Of a DNA stretch of 25,751 bases, positions 6,046 through 13,052 are shown one piece after another; the stretch's first letter is position 1; the number at the start of each line of letters is the position of its first letter. The stretch comes from Candidatus Levyibacteriota bacterium. GTDB taxonomy: Bacteria > Patescibacteriota > Microgenomatia > Levybacterales > UBA12049. The stretch lies in contig PRDT01000030.1 of assembly GCA_003173995.1 (NCBI GenBank), forward strand, positions 1 through 25,751, in the 5' to 3' direction. The notes below the pieces were generated by a model, which saw only the letters and a program-made list of their open reading frames with translations, made no database searches and was not told the origin of the DNA. Both the position numbers and the translations under genes were made by a program.

Positions 6046-8181
6046 TTACCCTTGTGAAGGCATATGGGACGGATAAGGAATTACCTTTTCTTTTGTTTTC
6101 TTTACATCAGATTTTTCAAGATGTAATCCATGGTGAGTCTTTGCCCAATAATGAGGGTTGGTAAAAATTTTATATAATGCATACCAGCCTGAAATACTCA
6201 TAAAAAGCCAATAAAATGGGACAACAAAACCATATTTTATAAGAGGGAAATATCCTCTTTTTGCACAACCGACCATGTAGTAATACATATATAAAAAATT
6301 TCCAAATATCAAACAAACAATTCCCATATAAAAAATAGGAGCAGGGAAAAAACTTTCAATAAACGCTCCAGTTGTTGAGCGAAAAAGAAAATAACAAATT
6401 GTTATGATCCACATCAGGGGATTAATAAAAAGAGAAAATATTTTCCCACCAATTACTAATTGGAAAGCAAGAAAATTATATATAGCAGCTTGTTGGATAA
6501 ATTGAGAAGGATTGCGTACATGCACAAGATATGTCTGCATGTATCCCTTAATCCATCTCCCACGCTGAGAAAACCAATTCCCCAATTTACTATTTGCTTC
6601 TTCATATGTGGTTGAATTAACAATTGCTGTTCGATACCCATGTTTTACCAATCGAAGTCCTAAATCACAATCTTCGGTCACATTAAAAGAATCCCATCCT
6701 TTGAGTTGTTGAAGACTTTTTGTTCGAAAATGATTGGAGGTTCCTCCCAAGGGAATGACAGCATTAATTGATTGCAATCCAGTTAATATCAAATCAAACC
6801 ACAACGAATATTCTGCAGTAAAAATACGCGTAAGAAGATTTTGATACGGGTTATAAAAATTAAGCTTTGCTTGAATGCAGGTAATGGTTGGGTCAGCTTT
6901 CTCAAATGCGAGAATAACTTTTTTTAATTGATTTGCATCAGGTATATCTTCTGCATCATACACAACAGTATAGTCTCCTTTTGCAAATGCGAGTCCATAA
7001 TTTAGTGCTTTTGGTTTGGTTTTGGGATACGAATGAGGTGCAATAACAACAGAAATATAAGGTGGCAATTGGAGAGATGTAATTTCCGCAATTGTTTCCC
7101 TATCATCTTCTTCTAATAAAAGTAAAACTTGTAGTTTGTCCTTTGGATAATCGAGTGATGAAATAGCACTTGTAAATTGTTTTACAATTTGACCTTCCAT
7201 ATAAAGTGGACAAAGTATCGTGTAGGTCGGCCATGTTCTCATATAATTTATTTCCTCATCTCTCACCCGTATCTCAGGTGATGCTGTAAAGCTTTTATAA
7301 ATCAAAAAAAGATTAAATAATAAATCACAAAAGTAGATAAATGTAATTGATGCAATAAATGCAACAAGTGTTGTATGCCAATTCGTTACTAGTCCTATGA
7401 AAAGAATTTCTATAATTGCTATTGATACGAGTACTTGAGCGTGAGTTAAACGGAAAAAAGCTGAATCAAAAAATTTTAGATTGGAGTAATGAATGAATTC
7501 CTGTCCTTGATAATGAAATCCATTTCCTTTACTTTTTCTATCATTTTCATTAAATGGAATAATTTTCGAAGAAAGAAGTTTTAAGTAGATAGAAGATAAT
7601 ATAATCTTCCATAGTTCACGAGGTTTCTGTATTTGTGGTTTTGATCCAAAGCGCATTTTCGGTACTTGCTGAATATTTGCAATTCGGTAACCTGCATTGC
7701 GGGCATTTGTTAAAAATTCTAATTCAAAATCCCACGCCTTAGGAGCAAGGGATATCCTTTCTAATACCTCCTTTTTACAAACTATAATTTCTAATGTATT
7801 TGTTGATTTTGCTTCACGAATTAAACTTTCTGTAACTATGACATCATACCCAGTAAATAACTTTTCTATCATTTCTTTCAAAATTTCAGGATAATATTCT
7901 AAAGTGGGATTAATCATTGCAATATATTCGTATTTTGTGTAACCAATGCCTTCAATAAGAGATTGTATCTTTCCATAAGTACCCTTTTTAATGAAAAGAC
8001 TAACAGGATAAAGAGAATACATTTTATGGATAGTGAGTTGTGTCAAATCGGTAGAATTATCATCAATAAAGATGATTTCATATATTACATTAATAGCTCT
8101 TAATATTCGATCTATGCTTTGTATGATGGATATAATCTTTTCTTCATTATTTTGTGTTGGAATGATGATTGAAAGATGCAT
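6046..8181 (-). CDS. Double GT2 membrane glycosyltransferase: degenerate DPM-like domain fused to cellulose-synthase-like domain
   Basis: A protein of 711 residues from ATG 8181. Residues 2-190 form a dolichol-phosphate-mannose-synthase-like GT2 domain (HLSIIIPTQNNEE, FIDDNSTD), but the metal-binding DxD position reads MINPT (about 89-93). Two helices follow (about 250-300). A second GT2 domain (about 320-545) is intact: YDAEDIP (DxD, about 409-412), VTED (about 501-504) and SQRGRW (about 538-543), the D,D,D,Q(R/Q)xRW set of processive beta-glycan synthases. Four or so C-terminal helices end the protein. It probably makes or extends an exported polysaccharide from nucleotide sugars at the inner membrane face. 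A GTG 18 nt upstream is in frame, but it overlaps the likely -10. It is the first gene of a minus-strand operon. Confidence 0.88.
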   Translation of the reverse strand: MHLSIIIPTQNNEEKIISIIQSIDRILRAINVIYEIIFIDDNSTDLTQLTIHKMYSLYPVSLFIKKGTYGKIQSLIEGIGYTKYEYIAMINPTLEYYPEILKEMIEKLFTGYDVIVTESLIREAKSTNTLEIIVCKKEVLERISLAPKAWDFELEFLTNARNAGYRIANIQQVPKMRFGSKPQIQKPRELWKIILSSIYLKLLSSKIIPFNENDRKSKGNGFHYQGQEFIHYSNLKFFDSAFFRLTHAQVLVSIAIIEILFIGLVTNWHTTLVAFIASITFIYFCDLLFNLFLIYKSFTASPEIRVRDEEINYMRTWPTYTILCPLYMEGQIVKQFTSAISSLDYPKDKLQVLLLLEEDDRETIAEITSLQLPPYISVVIAPHSYPKTKPKALNYGLAFAKGDYTVVYDAEDIPDANQLKKVILAFEKADPTITCIQAKLNFYNPYQNLLTRIFTAEYSLWFDLILTGLQSINAVIPLGGTSNHFRTKSLQQLKGWDSFNVTEDCDLGLRLVKHGYRTAIVNSTTYEEANSKLGNWFSQRGRWIKGYMQTYLVHVRNPSQFIQQAAIYNFLAFQLVIGGKIFSLFINPLMWIITICYFLFRSTTGAFIESFFPAPIFYMGIVCLIFGNFLYMYYYMVGCAKRGYFPLIKYGFVVPFYWLFMSISGWYALYKIFTNPHYWAKTHHGLHLEKSDVKKTKEKVIPYPSHMPSQG

Positions 8182-8197
8182 AGCTTTGGGGATGTTC

Positions 8198-8203
8198 ACT
8201 ATA
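8198..8203 (-). promoter_or_regulatory. Candidate -10 of the double GT2 operon
   Basis: The minus strand reads TATAGT, 16 nt before ATG 8181. It covers the alternative GTG at 8199 and argues against it. The -35 is weak. An imperfect palindrome (TTATTC-TT-GAATAA, 8208-8221) lies just upstream. Confidence 0.3.
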
Positions 8204-8271
8204 ATTTTTATTCTTGAATAAGAAATTAAAAGTTTGTAAGAGTTGTATAAACGAAAAAGAATTATATCTTA

Positions 8272-8280
8272 TGCTATACT
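8272..8280 (+). promoter_or_regulatory. Extended -10 promoter of the Nudix gene, leaderless layout
   Basis: TGC TATACT ends 6 nt before ATG 8287. No good -35 is seen, in keeping with an extended -10 promoter. Confidence 0.5.
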
Positions 8281-8286
8281 TTTGCT

Positions 8287-8727
8287 ATGCACAAAGTAGA
8301 TTATCAACGAGTTTCATGTGGTGCCATTATTATCAATGATAAAAAAGAAATTCTTCTTTTAAAAAGATCAAATAACGAAAAATTCTTTACTGGAGAATGG
8401 GAATTACCTGGAGGTGGAACAATAATAGGAGAAGATCCGAAAGATGCAATAAAAAGAGAAGTTAAGGAAGAGTGTAATCTTGATATTTCTCCTGTTGCTC
8501 CCATAGCCATTGTCCCTTTTACCTTGGATGAAGAAGTAGTAACTCAATGGGTGGAAATTATTTTTTATTGTAAATTATTTAATCCTGATCAGGCTATTGT
8601 TATCAGTGAGGAACATACAGACTATCAATGGTTCCCCTTAGAACAAAGTTCTATTCAAACGCTGCGTCCTTTTATTAGAGAAATTGTTATGTCTTTTCTT
8701 GAGTCACCTTTTTATAATTTTTTGTAA
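8287..8727 (+). CDS. Nudix hydrolase
   Basis: A 146-residue single-domain protein. The Nudix box runs from Gly43 to about residue 66: Gly43, Glu49, Arg57-Glu58 and Glu61-Glu62 are all in place, so Mg2+ binding and pyrophosphate hydrolysis should be intact. The usual Gly two residues after the EE pair is Asn64, a modest deviation. The domain begins with SCGAIIINDKKEILLLKRS and WELPGG, typical of MutT/NUDT-like NTP pyrophosphohydrolases. The substrate (oxidised nucleotide, nucleotide-sugar or other) cannot be told from sequence. Its closeness to sugar-nucleotide-using enzymes makes a nucleotide-sugar possible. The gene is divergent from the GT2 operon, and a separate promoter for the next gene lies 17 nt after its stop. 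Confidence 0.9.
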   Translation: MHKVDYQRVSCGAIIINDKKEILLLKRSNNEKFFTGEWELPGGGTIIGEDPKDAIKREVKEECNLDISPVAPIAIVPFTLDEEVVTQWVEIIFYCKLFNPDQAIVISEEHTDYQWFPLEQSSIQTLRPFIREIVMSFLESPFYNFL

Positions 8728-8744
8728 GAATTCCCTATAAGGAC

Positions 8745-8772
8745 TTGCAGATGGTCCAAACACGTGTATACT
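8745..8772 (+). promoter_or_regulatory. Promoter of the pterin dehydratase gene
   Basis: TTGCAG (8745-8750), a 16-nt spacer and TATACT (8767-8772). Predicted transcription starts near 8780, leaving a short leader that contains AAGGAG (8782-8787), 9 nt before ATG 8797. The promoter overlaps an in-frame GTG at 8764, which is therefore not the start. Confidence 0.6.
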
Positions 8773-8796
8773 GTTTTCAGTAAGGAGCTAGTAAGA

Positions 8797-9126
8797 ATGA
8801 ACTTATCTCAAAAGCATTGTGTACCATGCGAAGGCGGAACCCCCCCACTTCCAGAAGATAAAGAGAATGAATTACACACCCATGTCCCAACTTGGATAAT
8901 CTTGCGTGATGAAGCACACAAATTGCGCAAACTATTTAGTTTTAAAAATTTCAAAGAATCAATACAATTTGTTAATCAACTTGCTGAAATTGCAGAACAA
9001 GAAGGACACCACCCTGATATATACATTTTTTATAACAAGGTACAAATTGATTTATTTACTCATGCAGTTGGTGGACTTTCAGAAAATGATTTTATTATGG
9101 CCGCAAAAATTGACGAGATACAGTAA
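8797..9126 (+). CDS. Pterin-4a-carbinolamine dehydratase (PCD/DCoH family)
   Basis: A 109-residue protein of the usual PCD length. The active-site signature is present: GHHPDIYIFYNKVQIDL with His71-His72-Pro73, then FTHAVGGLSENDFIMAAKID with His89. In characterised members these His residues dehydrate 4a-hydroxytetrahydrobiopterin so the cofactor can be recycled. There is also a CxxC (Cys8, Cys11) near the start. No aromatic amino acid hydroxylase or pterin biosynthesis gene is in the window, so its metabolic use here is unknown; family members without a hydroxylase partner have been linked to molybdopterin or folate-related chemistry. It has a good Shine-Dalgarno (AAGGAG, 9 nt spacing), one of only two clear ones in the window. 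The glycosidase gene starts 15 nt after the stop. Confidence 0.92.
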   Translation: MNLSQKHCVPCEGGTPPLPEDKENELHTHVPTWIILRDEAHKLRKLFSFKNFKESIQFVNQLAEIAEQEGHHPDIYIFYNKVQIDLFTHAVGGLSENDFIMAAKIDEIQ

Positions 9127-9141
9127 TCCCATTTGATTTTT

Positions 9142-10545
9142 ATGATTGTAACTGCCCTCAAAACATTACAACGATATACGCCGCTTTCTCATCTTTTTAT
9201 TCAGAAAGAACTTTCTCAATTGCGTCAGAAAGCTCATATACAACTTGAGAATGAATTATTAGGAGAAACATTTTTGTATGCTTCATCTGCATCAGGACAT
9301 TTCCATCATGGCTTTGGACGGGATACTGCATTTAATGCATGGTTTATTAATATTGCATATGATCACAATCCTGAAAAGGGGGTATGGGCTCGAACCAAGA
9401 AAGCATTGTTAACATATTGGTCATTCCAACAACCAGATGGTAAAATTCCCCACGAACTGAAGCCTTTTTCTCCTGATGATGCTTTGGGACAACGAGGATT
9501 TTATGATAGATATAAGGATTATTATATTAATTGCGATTCAGTTGATGCAACAGCATTGATGCTTATTGTGACTGCACTCTATATAAAAAAAGGAACTGAA
9601 GATTTTAGCAGACTTACACCACAAATTATCAAAGCTCTTGAATGGATAGAAATTAATCTTTCAGACAACAATGGTTGGCTAGCATATCAAAGCAACCGGA
9701 AAGGACTTGTGAGTCAAGGTTGGATGGATAGTCAACATGGAGGTCCTGTGGATGAGAATGGAGAATTGGTAGATGGACATGTTGTATTAGTCGAAGCACA
9801 GGCATTTGCGTGGAAAGCGCTTCTTGCATGGGCTGATTTGTTAGAAGATATCTATCCAACAAAGAGTATTGAATGGAGAGAAAGAGCTAAAAAACTTAAA
9901 AAACAGTTTAATAAATATTTCCTCACAAAAGATTCTAAAGGTGTTTATTTTTCTCATGCAATTATTTTTGAAAAAGATTCATGGAAAATAAAAAAAAGAA
10001 TTACTTCCATTAGTATTAATGCGGGACTTTGTCTGTGGGCTTCCTATTATAAGAAGAGCATTATAGAGGATGAATATATGCAAGAAGTTGCCGAAAGGTT
10101 ACTCTCCAGGGAGATGTTTCATAAAGAAGCTGGGATTTTTACTTTTGCAAAGGGACATTCCCTTAAAAATGGAGACGGATATCATAATGGCGAGAAGGTA
10201 GTCTGGCCATTTGCCTCTATAGCAGTTGCGTATGGAGTAATGGATTTAGGTGGACTTTATGCATGGAAAGCAAAAAGGATTCTTAAAGCAAGCATTATTC
10301 CTATCCTTATTGAAAAGTCCTTTATTGAACAAGCAACATACCTCAAAAAAAGAAAATATGTCAGATATGTTTCCTCATCAGGCGCTGTCAGTTGTAAAGA
10401 TCAAACATGGACAGTAACAGCATACCTTGCTGCTATGAAAACATTACATATAAATAAAAATGAAATTTTATCCATGTTGCCCAAATTGTCTGAAATGATC
10501 GTAATCCCTTTTAAAAATGTTGTGAAGATGATGCCTGTTAATTAA
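9142..10545 (+). CDS. Amylo-alpha-1,6-glucosidase/debranching-like glycoside hydrolase, (alpha/alpha)6 barrel
   Basis: A 467-residue cytoplasmic protein with no signal peptide. Its motifs match the C-terminal catalytic part of COG3408-type debranching enzymes and GH15-like barrels: HHGFGRDT (residues 55-62), QQPDGKIPHE, INCDSVDATALM (129-140), SQGWMDSQ (191-198) and VVLVEAQAFAW (Glu218 in the position of the family EVQ). Such enzymes hydrolyse alpha-1,6 or terminal alpha-glucosidic bonds in glycogen, trehalose-like or mannosylglycerate-like substrates. The N-terminal glucanotransferase-like domain of full debranching enzymes is missing, so the substrate is open. ATG 9142 is chosen over TTG 9133. 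It is probably cotranscribed with the dehydratase gene. The stop overlaps that of the opposing transporter gene within TTAATTAA. Confidence 0.8.
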   Translation: MIVTALKTLQRYTPLSHLFIQKELSQLRQKAHIQLENELLGETFLYASSASGHFHHGFGRDTAFNAWFINIAYDHNPEKGVWARTKKALLTYWSFQQPDGKIPHELKPFSPDDALGQRGFYDRYKDYYINCDSVDATALMLIVTALYIKKGTEDFSRLTPQIIKALEWIEINLSDNNGWLAYQSNRKGLVSQGWMDSQHGGPVDENGELVDGHVVLVEAQAFAWKALLAWADLLEDIYPTKSIEWRERAKKLKKQFNKYFLTKDSKGVYFSHAIIFEKDSWKIKKRITSISINAGLCLWASYYKKSIIEDEYMQEVAERLLSREMFHKEAGIFTFAKGHSLKNGDGYHNGEKVVWPFASIAVAYGVMDLGGLYAWKAKRILKASIIPILIEKSFIEQATYLKKRKYVRYVSSSGAVSCKDQTWTVTAYLAAMKTLHINKNEILSMLPKLSEMIVIPFKNVVKMMPVN

Positions 10546-11788
10546 AGAGTGAAAAGAAATAGATAAGAGAACTAACTGCAATTGCTCCAAATGTAATGAT
10601 AATAAGTACATTGATGAATGAATTATTAGCATAACCATTTAATAATTTTTTATCATTAGATAATATGTAAAGAAAAACAAGAATAGGAAGAAGCAATACT
10701 GCATTAATCGCCTGAGTTACAAAAAGAATAGTTAAAAGAGGGACGAATGGTAAAACAGTTAACAAAATTCCTATTCCAAGAAGAAAAGCAAGAAGTCCAT
10801 AAAATAAAGGAGCATCACTGTAATTGAAATTAAGACCTGACTCAAAACCAAATGCTTCAGTGACAACATATGATGTTGAAAGTGGGACTACTGCGGCGCC
10901 AAAAAAGGAGGCATTCAAAAGTCCGAACGCAAAAAGGAAAGATGCAAAATTTCCAACGAGTGGTTGAAGAGCAAAAGCGGCATCTTTGGCATCATGAATT
11001 GATTTGCCGCTGACAAAAAGTGTTGCTGCGCAAGCGACTATGATAAAAAATGAAATAAAATTTGTAACAAAAGATCCAAAAAACACATCACCTCTTTCTA
11101 TATTGATATCTTCTTTTGTTAACTTTTTATCAACGACATAATCTTGTATAAAAAATTGTCCCCATGGAGTAATCGTTGTTCCAATGACAGCTATAAGCGT
11201 TAAGAAATATGCTTTTGAGAAATGAATGTTGGGCACAACAAGACTCTTGAGTGCAATTCCCCAATGTGGATGAGCAAGAATAGCAGAAATAACATAGACC
11301 AGATAAAAAAGAGAACTTATTAAAAAGATTTGTTCAAGCTTTCTAAAATTCCCTTTCAATACTAAGAAGTAAATGATAATTCCAGCAATAGGAGCTGAGA
11401 TAAATCTTGGTATGCCAAATATTTCTCCAGCTGCTGCAATACCTGCAAATTCAGCGGCAATTGTCCCAATATTGGCAATAAGTAAAATGCCCATGATGAA
11501 TGTCGTCCATCTAATGCCAAATTTTTCTCTAATAAGAGATGCAAGACCTTTTCCTGTGACTAACCCCATTCGTGCACCGACTTCTTGGGTAATAGAAAGT
11601 GCAAATGTCGTAAGAAATAACACCCACAAAAGAGAGTATCCAAATTGTGCTCCTGTTAATGAATATGTTGTGATGCCTCCAGCATCATTATCTGCAGAGC
11701 CTGTGATAATACCTGGTCCAATAATGGCCAGAAGAGGAAGAATACGAATAAAAGCGCCTTTAAATGTTGTCATTTCTATTGTCTTCAT
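10538..11788 (-). CDS. NRAMP-related divalent metal (probably Mg2+) transporter
   Basis: A protein of 416 residues with about 11 helices in the NRAMP/SLC11 fold. TM1 reads IGPGIITGSADNDAGG (Asp35-Ala-Gly-Gly where Mn/Fe NRAMPs have Asp-Pro-Gly-Asn). TM6 reads GTTITPWGQFF (Thr207-Pro-Trp-Gly where others have Met-Pro-His-Asn). The TM6 Met is known to favour transition metals over Mg2+ and Ca2+, so its loss fits the NRAMP-related Mg2+ transporter branch (NRMT). Mg2+ is inferred. The 5' end overlaps the sensor gene: ATG 11788 gives 29 nt overlap and ATG 11773 gives 14 nt, so translation is probably coupled. A TTG at 11821 is unlikely. No strong Shine-Dalgarno is visible. Confidence 0.87.
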   Translation of the reverse strand: MKTIEMTTFKGAFIRILPLLAIIGPGIITGSADNDAGGITTYSLTGAQFGYSLLWVLFLTTFALSITQEVGARMGLVTGKGLASLIREKFGIRWTTFIMGILLIANIGTIAAEFAGIAAAGEIFGIPRFISAPIAGIIIYFLVLKGNFRKLEQIFLISSLFYLVYVISAILAHPHWGIALKSLVVPNIHFSKAYFLTLIAVIGTTITPWGQFFIQDYVVDKKLTKEDINIERGDVFFGSFVTNFISFFIIVACAATLFVSGKSIHDAKDAAFALQPLVGNFASFLFAFGLLNASFFGAAVVPLSTSYVVTEAFGFESGLNFNYSDAPLFYGLLAFLLGIGILLTVLPFVPLLTILFVTQAINAVLLLPILVFLYILSNDKKLLNGYANNSFINVLIIITFGAIAVSSLIYFFSLFN

Positions 11789-12944
11789 CTTCAAGGAAGG
11801 TGAGTAAATCGTCAATAACAATTACACCAGCTGGTTTTTTATCTTTATCAACAACTGCAAGAGATCTTAAGTTATATTGTGCAAAAAGTCTCATAATGTC
11901 TGAGAATGGAGCAGATGTTGTGACAAATTTCCTTTCACTAATAATATCGTTAAGAAGTGCCAAACGATCAAATTTCAAAAGATCTTTTGTTTGGATAATC
12001 CCATCATATTTACCCGCGCTGTTGATAACGACAATAGTTTCTGGGATAGAAGAAAGTTCTATAAATTCTTGTTGAAGTTCTTTAATTGTTGCTGTAGCAG
12101 GGGCGGAGAAAAAGTGCCCTCTCATTATTCCTCCAGCAACATCATCTCGGAAAGAGGACAAATTGGTTACTTGGTGGGATTTTTCATCACCTAAAATGCT
12201 TTTAATTTCTCTTGCTCTTTCAGGTTGCAAATCATGAAAAACGTCTGCAATTTCTGAGACATGCATTTTATTAATAATTTCTCTAAAAGCAGCAGGCGTA
12301 AGAGTGTCAAGAATAGAAATTTGGGTCTCATCATCTGCTTCTTCAATTGCACGAGCAGCTTGTTTCGCATCAAGTGCCGCAACGATACCAAGACGTTCTT
12401 TGGTGCCAGCATCTTCCAATATCTCCGCAAGGTCGGCAGGGTGCATTTTGCGAAGTTTATTTTGCGTAAGTTTTAATTGAATTGTCCCTGTCTCATAATC
12501 AAGTGCTTCAATATCAGACCAAGGCAATACTCTTTGGTGAAATTTCAATATACCAAGTCCGAGACGTCTCAAAATACCATCAAATCCAATATCAATACCT
12601 GCAACTTTTAATTCTCCGTTGACTTCTATAATGACGTCATTCACCCTAACAAGGCGTCTACCATCTGTATCGATGACTTGCTTATCCAATAAGTCTTCAG
12701 CAAGATAAAAATCTTTATGGTCGTAGGGAAGCTGAGTAATGTGATGAGACTTGAGGACTAATTTACCGTCGTGATATGCAAGTGTATCTGGAGATATTGT
12801 AAGTTTTTTTTTATTGTGTCGGATTTCAATTTTTGAAACAGGAGGATGAGGCCTATTTTCAAAAATAGCCATGTCTAAGATAGTTGCGTAGGGTTTTTCG
12901 TCCAAATAGATCTTTTGTCCAATGAGTTGACTTAAATACAGCAT
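11760..12944 (-). CDS. PRC-barrel/MgtE_N/CBS cytosolic sensor protein
   Basis: A 394-residue soluble protein without membrane helices. Two PRC-barrel-like segments come first (about 1-70 and 78-160, with LLDKQVIDTDGRRLVRVNDV). Next is an MgtE N-domain (about 163-262, starting at MHPADLAEILEDA with the helical repeats ILDTLTPAAFREIINKM and IADVFHDLQPERA). A CBS pair follows (about 276-388, including IPETIVVINSAGKYDGIIQ and LRSLAVVDKDKKPAGVIV). In MgtE channels the N and CBS domains bind Mg2+ and close the pore; here the pore domain is missing and the gene is coupled to an NRAMP-related transporter instead. It probably senses Mg2+ and gates or stabilises that transporter. The promoter is a near-consensus TTGACA-17-TACAAT with the ATG 9 nt from the -10. 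Confidence 0.88.
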   Translation of the reverse strand: MLYLSQLIGQKIYLDEKPYATILDMAIFENRPHPPVSKIEIRHNKKKLTISPDTLAYHDGKLVLKSHHITQLPYDHKDFYLAEDLLDKQVIDTDGRRLVRVNDVIIEVNGELKVAGIDIGFDGILRRLGLGILKFHQRVLPWSDIEALDYETGTIQLKLTQNKLRKMHPADLAEILEDAGTKERLGIVAALDAKQAARAIEEADDETQISILDTLTPAAFREIINKMHVSEIADVFHDLQPERAREIKSILGDEKSHQVTNLSSFRDDVAGGIMRGHFFSAPATATIKELQQEFIELSSIPETIVVINSAGKYDGIIQTKDLLKFDRLALLNDIISERKFVTTSAPFSDIMRLFAQYNLRSLAVVDKDKKPAGVIVIDDLLTFLEDEDNRNDNI

Positions 12945-12953
12945 GGTGATTTA

Positions 12954-12982
12954 ATTGTATGAGCCTCGGTACAAGGTGTCAA
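12954..12982 (-). promoter_or_regulatory. Strong sigma70-type promoter of the sensor/NRAMP operon
   Basis: On the minus strand a perfect TTGACA (12977-12982), a 17-nt spacer and TACAAT (12954-12959). Only 9 nt separate the -10 from ATG 12944, so the mRNA is expected to be leaderless or nearly so. Confidence 0.75.
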
Positions 12983-13002
12983 TCGGAAGAAAAATCAGAC
13001 AC

Positions 13003-13032
13003 TTGACAATTAGCAGATTCGTATGGTAGAGT
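13003..13032 (+). promoter_or_regulatory. lon promoter
   Basis: TTGACA (13003-13008), an 18-nt spacer and TAGAGT (13027-13032) with an extended TGG just upstream (13024-13026). The predicted leader before ATG 13053 is about 13 nt, longer than for neighbouring genes, and holds no Shine-Dalgarno. The -10 lies inside the CIRCE-like right arm. Confidence 0.6.
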
Positions 13033-13037
13033 GCTAA
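13010..13037 (+). promoter_or_regulatory. Degenerate CIRCE-like (HrcA) operator at lon
   Basis: The right arm GAGTGCTAA (13029-13037) is a perfect CIRCE half-site. The left arm begins TTAGCA (13010-13015), then GAT instead of CTC. The spacer is 10 nt instead of the usual 9. Position over the -10 and between -35 and start is what a heat-shock repressor site would need. HrcA is not encoded in the window. Confidence 0.45.
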
Positions 13038-13052
13038 TACTACAAAACATTT

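Noticed and set aside
8208..8221. Palindrome TTATTC-TT-GAATAA between the divergent GT2 and Nudix genes as an operator
   Set aside because: The arms are short and AT-rich in an AT-rich spacer, so chance is likely; no regulator is nearby.
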